Below are positions 38,407 to 47,387 of a DNA stretch of 64,000 bases, one piece after another (within the stretch, counting starts at the first letter, position 1; each line of letters begins with the position of its first letter). This DNA is from JBBDJB01 sp040880125 (GTDB taxonomy: Bacteria; Planctomycetota; Planctomycetia; Pirellulales; JBBDJB01), in contig JBBDJB010000056.1 of the NCBI GenBank assembly GCA_040880125.1, positions 62,001 to 126,000 of the forward strand. The letters are read 5' to 3'. Under the pieces are notes generated by a model, which searched no databases, was not told the DNA's origin, and worked only from the letters and a program-made list of their open reading frames with translations. Made by a program: the position numbers and the translations under genes.

Positions 38407-38475
38407 AGGGGACTGGCTCACGATGCGCGTGAAGTGGGGAAGGAAAGGGTGCCGGCTCGGAGCCAGTCCCCTTTC
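38407..38475. repeat. Palindromic repeat, module E pair
   Basis: AGGGGACTGGCTC and GAGCCAGTCCCCTTT are exact inverted arms separated by about 40 bases in the convergent gap between the polyprenyl synthase gene and nrdR. It may serve as a two-way hairpin. Confidence 0.8.
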
Positions 38476-38490
38476 CAGCTCCGTCTGTTC

Positions 38491-38517
38491 GCGGCACAGC
38501 CATTCCGGTCTGTGCAC
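38491..38517 (+). repeat. Palindromic module A (degenerate)
   Basis: GCGGCACAGCCATTCCGGTC-TGTGCACC just before the nrdR stop codon; a decayed copy of the A hairpin. Confidence 0.7.
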
Positions 38518-38530
38518 CTGGCCCAGCGGT

Positions 38531-38998
38531 CTAACCTTTCGATTCGCTCTCGGCCAGCATCGGCTGGAGCTCGTCGACGAAGTCGCGGGCGTCCTTGAAT
38601 TCGCGGTACACGCTCGCGAACCGGACATACGCCACCTGGTCGAGCTTGCGCAAGTGCTGCATGACCAACTCCCCCACTTGCCGGCTTTCGACCTCCGAGT
38701 CATAACCCGAGTGGATTTGCGTCTCAACCGCGGTGACGACGTCCTCGATTTGCGGAGCACTGATGGGCCGCTTCCAGCAGGCCTTCTCCAGTCCCCGGCG
38801 AATCTTTTCCCTTTGGAACGGCACGCGGCCGCCGTCCTTCTTGATCACCTTCATCGCGGTCTCTTCCAGCCGCTCGTAGGTGGTATACCGCCGCTTGCAC
38901 GCCAGACACTCCCGCCGCCGGCGAATCGCAAAACCTTCGTGGCTGGCACGGGAGTCGATCACCCGGTCGTTGTCGAGTCGGCAGTAGGGGCAGCGCAT
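38531..38998 (-). CDS. nrdR: Transcriptional repressor NrdR
   Basis: 155 residues. The N-terminal zinc ribbon has MRCPYC and CLACKRRYTTYER. The ATP-cone domain starts at VIKKDGGRVPFQREKI. It senses ATP/dATP and represses ribonucleotide reductase genes. No nrd gene is in the window. The C-terminus ends in a short acidic/Ser tail. Family, length and start are all standard. Confidence 0.96.
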   Translation of the reverse strand: MRCPYCRLDNDRVIDSRASHEGFAIRRRRECLACKRRYTTYERLEETAMKVIKKDGGRVPFQREKIRRGLEKACWKRPISAPQIEDVVTAVETQIHSGYDSEVESRQVGELVMQHLRKLDQVAYVRFASVYREFKDARDFVDELQPMLAESESKG

Positions 38999-39223
38999 GG
39001 TCGCAAAGACTCAGCGGGGGGTTGGCAGGTCACTGGCTCGATAGCCACTGCCTCACTATACACACAAGATAAGATGGAGCGAAAGGAGCCCCACCACTAA
39101 ATAGCGGGCCGCATAGCGCAACCGGCGAGGTTCACCCGTCGTTGGGCGAAGGAGCGTTAGGCGATATAATGCCCAGCGTCGGTTGGGCGATTCCAAGCAC
39201 GCGATGGCGAGGATGCGATAGCA

Positions 39224-39874
39224 ATGGCATGTCCGGTTTGTGGCACGGCAGTTCCCAGCGACGCGCAGTTTTGTCCCCAATGTGGCGCCGGGGTGGAAAA
39301 GAACAGCCACGGCAGTTCAGCGCCGCCGCCCCCAAGTGATGCGTCTCCTGGCGAGCGAATGCGGGCCGCTTCCCGCCGCGGCGGCGACAGTGATCACGAG
39401 GAGACACTGTGGGAAGGGAGCTATTCCCCGCAAACCATGGTCGGGCCCTTCATCCTGGCAGGGCTGGTGGCCGCCGGCTCGGTAGTGGCTGCCGTGTTCT
39501 TTCCCGATCTCACGACCATCCTGGTGTTGCTCGCCGCCAACGTGCTATTGTGGCTGGCGATTTACTTGCGCTACCTTTACGTGCGGGTGAGCATTCGCTA
39601 TCGGCTGACTACGCAGCGATTCATCCACGAGTCCGGCATTCTGCGCCGGGTTACCGACCGAATCGAGGTGATCGACATGGACGACATCACCTACGAGCAA
39701 GGACCAATCGAGCGGCTGCTCGGAATCGGGACGATTAAGGTCACTTCCAGCGACCGCACGCACCCGGAGATAATCTTGCGCGGGATCGACGACGTAAAAA
39801 ACATCGCCACGATCATGGACGAGGTCCGGCGCGAAGAGCGTCGACGCCGGGGGCTGCACATCGAGACCGTGTGA
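39224..39874 (+). CDS. Zinc-ribbon membrane protein with bacterial PH domain
   Basis: 216 residues. An N-terminal double-CxxC zinc ribbon (ACPVCG, FCPQCG) is followed by a flexible Ser/Pro linker. Two transmembrane helices (FILAGLVAAGSVVAAVFF and TILVLLAANVLLWLAIYL) come next, then a C-terminal bPH2/YdbT-type domain (YRLTTQRFIHESGILRRVTDRIEVIDMDDITYEQGPIERLLGIGTI). Such proteins are membrane-associated and poorly characterised. Convergent with rpoN. Confidence 0.82.
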   Translation: MACPVCGTAVPSDAQFCPQCGAGVEKNSHGSSAPPPPSDASPGERMRAASRRGGDSDHEETLWEGSYSPQTMVGPFILAGLVAAGSVVAAVFFPDLTTILVLLAANVLLWLAIYLRYLYVRVSIRYRLTTQRFIHESGILRRVTDRIEVIDMDDITYEQGPIERLLGIGTIKVTSSDRTHPEIILRGIDDVKNIATIMDEVRREERRRRGLHIETV

Positions 39875-39950
39875 GAATGCCCCGGGTGCGGTGGTTGAGC
39901 CTTGGCAGTCACCGGTGATCCGCACAGGACGTTACAGAAGTGGTCGTGGA

Positions 39951-41489
39951 CTACTCCGACTTGTCCTGTGACGAACCATTCTGCTCCGCCTTGCCGTCAC
40001 TCGATGGGGCAACCTTCGTCCAGTCGCGCCGCTGGCGCGAGCTGGGGATGCTCATGCTCTTGCGGTACTTGGTCACCGTGCGCCGGGCGACCGTCAGCCC
40101 GTGCTTGGCGAGTTCTTTGACCAGATCATCATCACTGAATGGCTTCTGCTTGTCCTCGTGATCGATCACTTCCTGCAGCTTCAGTCGGACCGTATCCCAG
40201 GCGACTTTCTCGCCGTCGGCACTGATCGTACCGCCCACGAAGAAGCGCTTGAGCGGAAAGATGCCGCGCGGAGTTTGGATCCATTTGTCGTCGACCGCCC
40301 GGCTGACCGTGGTGACGTGGACGTGCACCTTGTTCGCGATATCCTGCATTTTCAGGGGTTCGATCGACTCCGGTCCCTTATCCAGAAACTCGACCTGGTG
40401 GTCGACGATCGCCTGGGCCACGCGCGTCAGAGTGTTGCGCCGCTGCTCAATTGATTCGATCAGCCACTGGGCGGAGTTGATCTTCCGCTTGATGTACTCC
40501 CGCGTCTCGGCGTTCGTCTCCGCCGAGCGGAACAGCTTCCGGTAGTACGGGCTGATGTATAAGCTCGGGATCCGATCGTCCTCCAGGCGGACTTTGTAGC
40601 CACCCCCTTCGACCGGATCGATAAAAACATCGGGAGTGACGTTCGGGACGTAATTGTCTCCGAAGTCCGCGCCCGGCTTCGGGTTAAGCTTTCGCAGCTC
40701 GTCCCACACCTTGTGGATCAGTTCGATCGAGTAGCCCGTGCGACGCTCAATCACCGGCAGACGATTGTTCTCCAGATCCTCCAGGTGACTGCTGACAAGC
40801 GTCCGCAGCTCCTCGTAATAGGCCATGCCCGGGATCAATTGCAGGAGAAGACATTCCCGCAGATCGCGAGCGCCAACTCCGGGAGGGTCCAACTTCTGCA
40901 CGACCGCCAGGGCGGCTTCCGCCTTTGCCAAGCGCTCAGGATCGTCGGCCGCGTCGAATAGCTCGACCAGCGGAAACTTCAGCCGCCCGTTGGGATCGAG
41001 GCTGTAGATGATCCGATCCGCCATCTGGCGCAATTCCGGATCAAGATCGAACCAGGCGAGTTGGTCGTGCAGGTAGTCGAGCAGCGACTGCGAGCGGGCG
41101 ACCATGTTCGCCATGGCGTCATGCTTGCGCTCGCCCTCCTCGGCAATGCGGTCTCGCGAGGGCCGGCTCCGCTCTTCGAAATGGTCCGGCCACTCTTCGT
41201 CCATATTGAGCAGCCGCTCGAAGTCGTCCTCGTTGTTGTTTGCTTCGTCGACGACCAGTTCCTTCTCGCCGTCGGCCGTCTCATCCGCGTTTTCGGAGGA
41301 CGATTCGTCTTCGGCGACGTCCTCCCCTGCTTCGCCCTGATCGAGAACAGGATTCTCCTCCATCTCCTGCTCGATCCGCTCCTGGAGCGCTAAGATCGGC
41401 AGTTGCAGAATCTCCATCGACTGGATCATCCTCGGAGCGAGGATCTGCTTCTGCGTTTGCTGCAGATGTTGGCCAAGTGAAAGTCGCAT
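39951..41489 (-). CDS. rpoN: RNA polymerase sigma-54 factor
   Basis: About 512 residues. Region I (LGQHLQQTQKQILAPRMIQSMEILQLPILAL) binds activators. An acidic region II (EDVAEDESSSENADE) follows, then the core-binding domain. The C-terminal RpoN box is ARRTVTKYRKSMSIPSS, preceded by the HTH region (MQDIANKVHVHVTTVSRAVDDKWIQTPRGIFPLKRFF). The ATG at 41489 has AAGGA upstream and matches the family start; the TTG at 41510 only extends it. It is the last gene of a dnaX-ybaB-recR-rpoN string. Two sigma-54 activators are encoded at 11-19 kb. Confidence 0.97.
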   Translation of the reverse strand: MRLSLGQHLQQTQKQILAPRMIQSMEILQLPILALQERIEQEMEENPVLDQGEAGEDVAEDESSSENADETADGEKELVVDEANNNEDDFERLLNMDEEWPDHFEERSRPSRDRIAEEGERKHDAMANMVARSQSLLDYLHDQLAWFDLDPELRQMADRIIYSLDPNGRLKFPLVELFDAADDPERLAKAEAALAVVQKLDPPGVGARDLRECLLLQLIPGMAYYEELRTLVSSHLEDLENNRLPVIERRTGYSIELIHKVWDELRKLNPKPGADFGDNYVPNVTPDVFIDPVEGGGYKVRLEDDRIPSLYISPYYRKLFRSAETNAETREYIKRKINSAQWLIESIEQRRNTLTRVAQAIVDHQVEFLDKGPESIEPLKMQDIANKVHVHVTTVSRAVDDKWIQTPRGIFPLKRFFVGGTISADGEKVAWDTVRLKLQEVIDHEDKQKPFSDDDLVKELAKHGLTVARRTVTKYRKSMSIPSSRQRRDWTKVAPSSDGKAEQNGSSQDKSE

Positions 41490-41702
41490 CGGATAAAATC
41501 CTTCCAGCAACCGCTCGGCGCCGTCGCGGCGCTATTACGTTGCACGTTAGCTTTTCATGTATTTTAGCTTTGTCGGAGCGATGGGAAGAGGGTCGACTCC
41601 GTGCATTTGCGCCGGAGATTGCCGGCACCCGCTCCACGTCTCCGTCCAACTCTAGTACGACCGGGGGGATACGACGCGCAGCTCATGCACGCCGTCGGCC
41701 CA

Positions 41703-42296
41703 TTAAAATCTTTGCCGGCCCGTAATGGCGTCGGACAGGATCTCCTTGTTCGCAAATTCCAGCACGCTTCCAGACGTAATTCCCCGGGCGAGCCGCGTGA
41801 TCGTTACGGGCAGTTCGGCCATTCGATTCGAGATATACAGCGCTGTTCCGTCGCCTTCCAGCGTTGGATTGGTCGCCATGATCACTTCGCGGACTGTTCC
41901 CTCCCGAACGCGCTCGACCAGCGGCTCGATCGTAAGCTGATCGGGACCGATCCCTTCCAGCGGGGCGATGCGGCCGAGCAGCACGTGGTACAACCCGGGA
42001 TAGCTGCCCGATTGCTCCAGCGCCATCAGGTCGCGCGGTTGTTCAACGACGCACAGCAGCGACCTGTCGCGCTTCGGATCCTGGCAGATCGCGCAGGTTT
42101 CGCTCTCGGCTAAATTGTAGCATGCCTTACAGTACCGAACGTTCTCCTTGACGTGGCGAATGGCATCGGCCAGCGCGAACGCCTCCTGCTGGTGTATCCG
42201 CAGAATGTGGTACGCCAGGCGCTCGGCCGATTTCCTGCCGATTCCCGGCAGTTTTGCAAACTCATCGACCAGGCGAGTAACGGAATCTGAGATCAT
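41703..42296 (-). CDS. recR: Recombination mediator RecR
   Basis: 197 residues. HhH region (LPGIGRKSAERLAYHIL), four-cysteine zinc finger (CKACYNL, CAIC), and Toprim domain (LLCVVEQPRDLMALEQSGSY, HVLLGRIAPLEGIGPDQL). It acts with RecO/RecF to load RecA on gapped DNA. Encoded downstream of ybaB in the standard dnaX-ybaB-recR order. Confidence 0.97.
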   Translation of the reverse strand: MISDSVTRLVDEFAKLPGIGRKSAERLAYHILRIHQQEAFALADAIRHVKENVRYCKACYNLAESETCAICQDPKRDRSLLCVVEQPRDLMALEQSGSYPGLYHVLLGRIAPLEGIGPDQLTIEPLVERVREGTVREVIMATNPTLEGDGTALYISNRMAELPVTITRLARGITSGSVLEFANKEILSDAITGRQRF

Positions 42297-42473
42297 GCTG
42301 CGGTGCCGTCATTTCCTCGACCGCCGGGCCGCGCCTAACCGCGCAGCCGCCGCCGGTCGTCTACTTACACACGGGGAGCCGTCGACTACAGTTGATGAAC
42401 CGGAAAAAGCCGGTCGGACTCGCGCGGAACTTTCCGCTTCGCCGAGGCGGCCCTCCCGCTTCTCCCGCCGACT

Positions 42474-42836
42474 CTAGACGTCCTTGCTGCCGCCGGAGAA
42501 CTTCTCCAGCGCTTCCCCCAGGCCGGGCATGTCCATCCCCTCGGCCATCGACTGCATGGCTTCGGCACTCATCTGCTTCGCCTTCGCGGACGCTTGATTG
42601 AATGCCGCGGGCAGTAAATCCTCCACCATCTCCCGGTCGGCGCGATCAAACAGCGCCTGATCGATGCGCACGTGCAGGACTTCGCCTAAGCCGTTCACTT
42701 CCACCTCGACCAGGCCACCGCCGGCGGTGCCGGTGGCGCGTTTGGTCTTGAGTTGTTCGTTGACGCCCTCGAGCTTGCTGCCGAACTGCTGGGCCTGCTT
42801 GATCAGCGCCCCGAGATTCCCCAGTCCCTTGAACAA
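42474..42836 (-). CDS. YbaB/EbfC family nucleoid-associated protein
   Basis: 120 residues; small DNA-binding dimer. Typical features are an N-terminal amphipathic helix (LGALIKQAQQFGSKLEGVNEQL), the central GLVEVEVNGLGEVLHVRID strand region and a C-terminal FNQASAKAKQMSAEAMQSM helix. It sits between dnaX and recR, as in many bacteria, which supports the call despite weak sequence conservation. Confidence 0.93.
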   Translation of the reverse strand: MFKGLGNLGALIKQAQQFGSKLEGVNEQLKTKRATGTAGGGLVEVEVNGLGEVLHVRIDQALFDRADREMVEDLLPAAFNQASAKAKQMSAEAMQSMAEGMDMPGLGEALEKFSGGSKDV

Positions 42837-42938
42837 TTTTGCCTCCGATCTCGTTCTCCGTCAGCCGCGACCGCGCGTGGCCACGACTTCCCGGCGGAGC
42901 TTATAGTTCGCAATGACGGCGGCCCGCGGGCGGCAGAC

Positions 42939-44759
42939 CTAGTCAGGCCGGTCAGCCCGCAATCCGGTGGCGTCGAATATCTCCATCGCTCGTTGCACGA
43001 ATGGTCGGCCGGCCACGTCGGCCTCCAACTGCCGGCGCGATTTGGGGCGCGGCGCCGCCGAAGTTGCGGCTTCTGGCGCCGCATCCGGTACCAACGTAAA
43101 CCGCAGTCGCAACGGCTGGCCGGCCAATCGCGTGAGCGCCTGTTCGAGCTTGGCACGCTGCTCGGGCTTCTCGCAAAATGCCTTACACGCAGTATACTTC
43201 TCGGCGAAACTGACGACTAGGTTGTTCGGCGCAGAAGTTGCTACATCTACGAAAAGATTCGCCTGCACGGCAACCAGTTCATTCTGTTCATTCAGTAACC
43301 GCACTGCCTGCTCCCAGAGCGGTCGTGCGGTCGATTCCGAGAGAGAGATCGTCTCAAGCGCCGGCGGCGGTGTGTCCACAGCGGTAGCCGATTCGTCACC
43401 GTTTGCCGCTTCGCTGGCGGTCATGGTCTCACCGCTTGCCTCCGCGGTCTCGCTTCGCCGAGTAGGCGGCTGGGTCGACGCTCCCCGTGGACCTGAAGGC
43501 GGCGATGCGGCAGAAGACGAAGAAGTCGCCGGCGCCGCAGCGGGACCGGCTGGTCTCCGGACGGCAGGAGCGGGCGGAGTGCGGCCGTGCAACTGGTCGA
43601 TCAGCGCCGGCAGCGAATCGAGGTCCTCCAGCGTACACAACCGGACTATGGCGACCTCGGCCAAAGTACGGGCGTACACGCTCAACCGCATCCGCGCCAG
43701 CGTCTGTTCGACAATCTGCACCGCCGCCAGCAGCGTCTCCAGGCCAATTTGCTTGCTGGCCGAAACTATGCCATCGAACTGGTCGGGCGTCGCATAGCGG
43801 AATTGGTCCGCGCCGCAGCCCACGGCCGCGGCCATCATGTCGCGCAAATGTCCGAGTAGTTGTTCCATGTACTGGCCCGGGTCCACACCTTCGGCCAGGC
43901 CGGCATCGAGCTCTCGCAAAGCCGCGCCTGCGTCACGCGCGGCGATGCACTCGATGAGACTGCTCAACCGCGTGCCGGAGGCGATCCCGAGCAAGGCATT
44001 AACTTCCGATACGCTGATTTGGCCGCCGCTGACCGCCAGCAATTGTTCCAGCAGCGACTGCCCGTCGCGCATCGAACCCTCGGCGCGTCGGGCCAAAATC
44101 GCCAGTGCCGCCGGCTCGGCTTGAATGCCCTCTTTGGCCACGATCTGCCCCAGCCGCTCGGCAATGGCTCGCGAGTCGATGCCGGCGAAGTCGAACCGCT
44201 GGCAGCGCGAGCGGATCGTAATAGGGATCTTTTCCGGCTCCGTCGTGGCGAAGAAGAACTTCACATGCTCGGGCGGCTCCTCAAGCGTTTTAAGAAGCGC
44301 GTTGAAGGCCTCCTTCGTGAGCATGTGGACTTCGTCGATGATATAGATCTTGTAGCGGGCTCGGCTCGGCCGCACGTTGACGTTCTGCCGAAGCTGCCGA
44401 ATCTCGTCGATGCCGCGATTGCTGGCGCCGTCGATCTCCAACACGTCGACATCGTCGCCCGTGCCGATGCCGAGACAGATGTCGCACCGATTGCAGGGCA
44501 CGGCCGTCGGACCGGACTGGCAATTGAGAGCCTTGGCGAGGATGCGGGCCGCAGAAGTCTTCCCCACGCCGCGTGCGCCGGTGAACAGATAGGCATGACC
44601 GACGCGCGAGCTGGTGATGGCGTTGGCCAATGCCCGAGCGACGTGCTCCTGGCCCACCAGGTCGTCGAACTGCTGCGGCCGATAGCGGCGGGCGACGACG
44701 ATGTATTCGCCCGCGGTGGCGATCGTGTCGGGATTCGGAGGAGATTGGTCGCCGTTCAT
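42939..44759 (-). CDS. dnaX: DNA polymerase III subunit gamma/tau
   Basis: 606 residues. Clamp-loader ATPase: VARRYRPQQFDDLVGQEHV, Walker A GARGVGKTSAARI, zinc cysteines (CNRCDIC with an upstream cysteine), IIDEVHMLTKEAFNALLKTLEEPPEHVKF and the SRCQRFDF sensor. Domain III and a Pro/Ala-rich linker follow. The C-terminal ~120 residues would be the tau-specific part. I saw no A-rich slippery heptamer, so only the full-length form may be made. The SRP RNA gene lies about 165 bases upstream on the same strand. Confidence 0.96.
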   Translation of the reverse strand: MNGDQSPPNPDTIATAGEYIVVARRYRPQQFDDLVGQEHVARALANAITSSRVGHAYLFTGARGVGKTSAARILAKALNCQSGPTAVPCNRCDICLGIGTGDDVDVLEIDGASNRGIDEIRQLRQNVNVRPSRARYKIYIIDEVHMLTKEAFNALLKTLEEPPEHVKFFFATTEPEKIPITIRSRCQRFDFAGIDSRAIAERLGQIVAKEGIQAEPAALAILARRAEGSMRDGQSLLEQLLAVSGGQISVSEVNALLGIASGTRLSSLIECIAARDAGAALRELDAGLAEGVDPGQYMEQLLGHLRDMMAAAVGCGADQFRYATPDQFDGIVSASKQIGLETLLAAVQIVEQTLARMRLSVYARTLAEVAIVRLCTLEDLDSLPALIDQLHGRTPPAPAVRRPAGPAAAPATSSSSAASPPSGPRGASTQPPTRRSETAEASGETMTASEAANGDESATAVDTPPPALETISLSESTARPLWEQAVRLLNEQNELVAVQANLFVDVATSAPNNLVVSFAEKYTACKAFCEKPEQRAKLEQALTRLAGQPLRLRFTLVPDAAPEAATSAAPRPKSRRQLEADVAGRPFVQRAMEIFDATGLRADRPD

Positions 44760-44924
44760 TGTCCGTCTCGCGTCGTCAGCCCAAGCCAGGGCCGCGGCTC
44801 CACAGCGATTTGCCAGGTGTCGCCCACGGAGGACCTACGCCGGAAAGCGGCAGGCCAGGCGATGACGGCACCGCAGCCCGGACGCGTCACCAAGAAGCTT
44901 CTCGGTGACTTGAAATCGGTCCCT

Positions 44925-45021
44925 GGTGAGAGGCCCACTGCACAAAGGGCGCCGAGCTTATGGCTGCTGCGTTTCCGCCCTGACCAGGTTCGCAAGGTCC
45001 CCATTGCAGGGGCCCCTCACC
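44925..45021 (-). ncRNA. ffs: Small bacterial signal recognition particle RNA (4.5S type)
   Basis: Read on the minus strand, the conserved SRP54-binding hairpin is present: GGTCAGG, GCGGAAACGC with its GGAA tetraloop, then AGCAGCC. The ends GGTGAGGGGCCC and GGGCCTCTCACC pair almost perfectly, giving a rod-like RNA of about 97 nt without an Alu domain. The position upstream of dnaX is a known location for this gene in other bacteria. Ends are estimated from the terminal pairing. Confidence 0.93.
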
Positions 45022-45292
45022 GGAGACCGACTGTACTGCCATTTGTACGGTCTTGCTCGGCCCCAGTCAAAGGGCCGGTCTTGGACGGGAAGGCACTTAC
45101 GGTCGTTTCCCCTTCGCGGCCACGCTAGCAAAGGTTCAACACCGCCACGCTCGGCAAAGTAGGCTGCCCGACAATCTGATTTCCGAATCGGGGCGCGATG
45201 GGACAAAGTCCTCACCGCCGGCGCTCGCGACATTTGGCCGCAAACAAAACGCGTGAGGTGTGGGTTAACTCTATAGTGCTGATTCGGGAGTC

Positions 45293-45486
45293 GGAAACGG
45301 GGACTGGCTCGATGCTGTCAAAAGGCATTCGCTGGGCGAAAACGGCTGGGCGTCGTGCCTGTCCCCCTTCTCCGACGGCACGCTCACACGCACGCTGGAA
45401 ATGGGACAGGCATCTTATCGACGCGGACGGCAAATGCGAGTGTTTTCGCCGCGATATAGCGATAAGCAGCCAGTCCCATTTTTCCA
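45293..45486. repeat. Nested inverted repeats of module E
   Basis: Four arms occur in the order a, b, b', a'. Arm a, GGAAACGGGGACTGGCTC (45293-45310), pairs with GCCAGTCCCATTTTTCC (45469-45486). Arm b, GTGCCTGTCCCCCTTCTCC (45355-45373), pairs with GGAAATGGGACAGGCATC (45398-45415). It lies between the SRP RNA region and the 3' end of the DtxR-like gene. No gene was seen inside. Confidence 0.75.
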
Positions 45487-45502
45487 AAGACGGTTAAGGC
45501 TG

Positions 45503-46156
45503 CTACTCCACGAGCAGCTTGGCGGCGGCCTCGCGGCCCAGCGTGGCCTCCGTGTGTCCGACACGCACCGCAATGACGCCTGCCTCCGGGCGATTGGAAA
45601 GCAATTCGCCCTCGGTGCCCAATTCTAGCCCCGTCTCGCTCAGGTAACGCAGAAAATCCGGCGACTGGTCCAGCACCCGCGTCAGCCGAAAGCGTTGCCC
45701 GGACTGGCAATCCGCGAGCGTCCGCGTGGTGGATGCGCGAACGGTGCCGTCCGCCTTGGGGATCGGGTCACCGTGCGGGTCGGACTCCGGATAGTCGAGA
45801 TAGGCGTCGATCCGATCGATGAGCAGATCGCTCACCGCGTGTTCCATGTGCTCGGCTTCGTCGTGGACTTCGTCCCAACTCAGTTGCAGCGTTTTGGAAA
45901 GGAACAGCTCAATCAGCCGATGCCGTCGCAAGATCCGCAGGGCGAGCGCCCGGCCGGCGCCGGTCAATCGCACGCCTTCGTACGGCGTATAGGTGACCAG
46001 GTTGCTCTCGGCCAGTGTCTTCAGCATGCTGGTGACCGTGCCGGGCGAGACGTCCAGCGCCGCCGCGACCTGACCGGTGGCTGCCGGCTGTCCGCCGGAA
46101 CGGGCACAGATCAAGTAGATCGCCTTGACGTAGTTCTCAACGGTGAGGCTTACCAA
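45503..46156 (-). CDS. DtxR/MntR-family metal-dependent regulator
   Basis: About 217 residues. N-terminal winged helix (TVENYVKAIYLI, AATGQVAAALDVSPGTVTSMLKTL, YEGVRLTGAGRALAL). The metal-binding/dimer domain is HDEAEHMEHAVSDLLIDRI and the C-terminal domain is FeoA/SH3-like. In DtxR the residue three before EH is Cys; here it is Glu, as in Mn-responsive members, suggesting manganese. TTG at 46156 is the likely start, with GAGG eight bases upstream; the open frame to 46273 has no site. Divergent from mch across ~230 bases. Confidence 0.85.
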   Translation of the reverse strand: MVSLTVENYVKAIYLICARSGGQPAATGQVAAALDVSPGTVTSMLKTLAESNLVTYTPYEGVRLTGAGRALALRILRRHRLIELFLSKTLQLSWDEVHDEAEHMEHAVSDLLIDRIDAYLDYPESDPHGDPIPKADGTVRASTTRTLADCQSGQRFRLTRVLDQSPDFLRYLSETGLELGTEGELLSNRPEAGVIAVRVGHTEATLGREAAAKLLVE

Positions 46157-46387
46157 CAGACTGTCCTCTTGATACGGCGGTTGCGTCGGCGTGAGACGTG
46201 CCCCACCTCCGGCAAGGCGATTGTAGTTGCCGCCGTGCGCGCGGCAAAGCCGCCTCGTCGTGCGGGTGGTCAACCCGCGCGGCGTGAAGTGGCAAGTGCC
46301 TCACCGCCGGCACCCCCGGGGGTTTGACAGCCGCTTGCCGCCGCCTATAGTGCGGCTTCCTATGCTTCACCGACAGGACATCTGGCC

Positions 46388-47335
46388 GTGAATCTTCATC
46401 AGGGTGCCGCTGAAATCTGCCAGCAGATCGTCTTGTCCGCAGATCGGCTGCGCGTGCTGGCCGACTTCACGGGCGGACGCGCGCAGGTGGTCGACTGCGG
46501 CGTCCACGTCCCCGGCGGATTGGAGGCCGGTCGCCTGATGGCGGAGCTATGTCTGGCCGGGCTGGGCCGCGTCAGCTTCGGTTCGCCGCTGCCGGAGTTG
46601 GCCCCCTGCCCCGCGGTGCAAGTGATGACCGATCATCCGCTGCTGGCCTGCATGGCGTCGCAGTACGCCGGCTGGGAAGTGAAGGGCGACGGCTACTTCG
46701 CCATGGGGTCCGGCCCCATGCGGGCGCTCGCCCGACGTGAGCCGCTGTTCGAGTCGATCGAGCAAGTCGAGTCGTCGGACATTGCCATCGGTGTGCTGGA
46801 GTCCGACCGGCTGCCGCCCGATTCCGTCTGCCAGCAGACCGCGGACCGCTGTCACGTTTCTCTCGCCAGCCTCACGCTGCTGGTCGCGCCGGTGACCAGC
46901 CTGGCCGGCACGGTGCAGGTTGTCGCCCGATCGGTCGAGACCGCGATGCACAAGCTCTTCGAACTGGGATTCGATCTGTCGCGGGTTGTCAGCGGGTACG
47001 GCGTCGCCCCCTTGCCACCGGTCAGCAGCGACACGATCACCGGCATTGGCCGCACGAACGACGCCATCCTCTACGGCGGGCAGGTCACGCTGTACGTTCG
47101 CGGAGACGACGACAGCCTGCGGGCCGTCGGGCCGTCGATCCCCAGCTCCGCTTCGGACGACCACGGGCTGCCGTTCGCCCAACTGTTCGAGAAGAACGAG
47201 CGCGACTTCTACCGCATCGATCCGCACCTGTTCAGCCCGGCGCAGGTGGTGCTAAATAATATCGATACCGGCAACGCCTTTCAGTTTGGACACCTGGTGC
47301 CGCGACTGATCCACGAATCGTTCGGTATCGGGTGA
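46388..47335 (+). CDS. mch: Methenyltetrahydromethanopterin cyclohydrolase
   Basis: Interconverts methenyl-H4MPT and formyl-H4MPT in C1 oxidation or reduction. 315 residues, the usual length. Family segments: DCGVHVPGGLEAGRLMAELCLAGLG near the N-terminus, AGWEVKGDGYFAMGSGPMRAL, VARSVETAMHKLFELGFDL and the VSGYGVAPLPPVSSDTI run, then GRTNDAILYGG. GTG at 46388 has AGGA upstream. It heads a plus-strand string with an ATP-grasp ligase, oleC and oleD. Planctomycetes are known to carry such archaeal-type C1 genes. fae, fhc and mtd genes are not in the window. Confidence 0.96.
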   Translation: MNLHQGAAEICQQIVLSADRLRVLADFTGGRAQVVDCGVHVPGGLEAGRLMAELCLAGLGRVSFGSPLPELAPCPAVQVMTDHPLLACMASQYAGWEVKGDGYFAMGSGPMRALARREPLFESIEQVESSDIAIGVLESDRLPPDSVCQQTADRCHVSLASLTLLVAPVTSLAGTVQVVARSVETAMHKLFELGFDLSRVVSGYGVAPLPPVSSDTITGIGRTNDAILYGGQVTLYVRGDDDSLRAVGPSIPSSASDDHGLPFAQLFEKNERDFYRIDPHLFSPAQVVLNNIDTGNAFQFGHLVPRLIHESFGIG

Positions 47336-47344
47336 ATTGCAAAT

Positions 47345-47371
47345 GGTGGCACAGACATTCCTGTCTGTGCG
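47345..47371 (+). repeat. Palindromic module A, perfect copy
   Basis: GGTG then GCACAGACA-TTCC-TGTCTGTGC then G, in the 52-base mch/ATP-grasp gap. It ends 16 bases before the downstream ATG, so the hairpin would sit next to its ribosome-binding region. Confidence 0.9.
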
Positions 47372-47387
47372 CGGATCCTACGAGCTC

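Noticed and set aside
42939..44759. Programmed frameshift in dnaX
   Set aside because: No A-rich slippery heptamer with downstream hairpin was found in the gene strand.
47337..47387. 17-residue N-terminal extension of the ATP-grasp gene
   Set aside because: It is translation of the palindrome; the proper ATP-grasp N-terminus starts at 47388.
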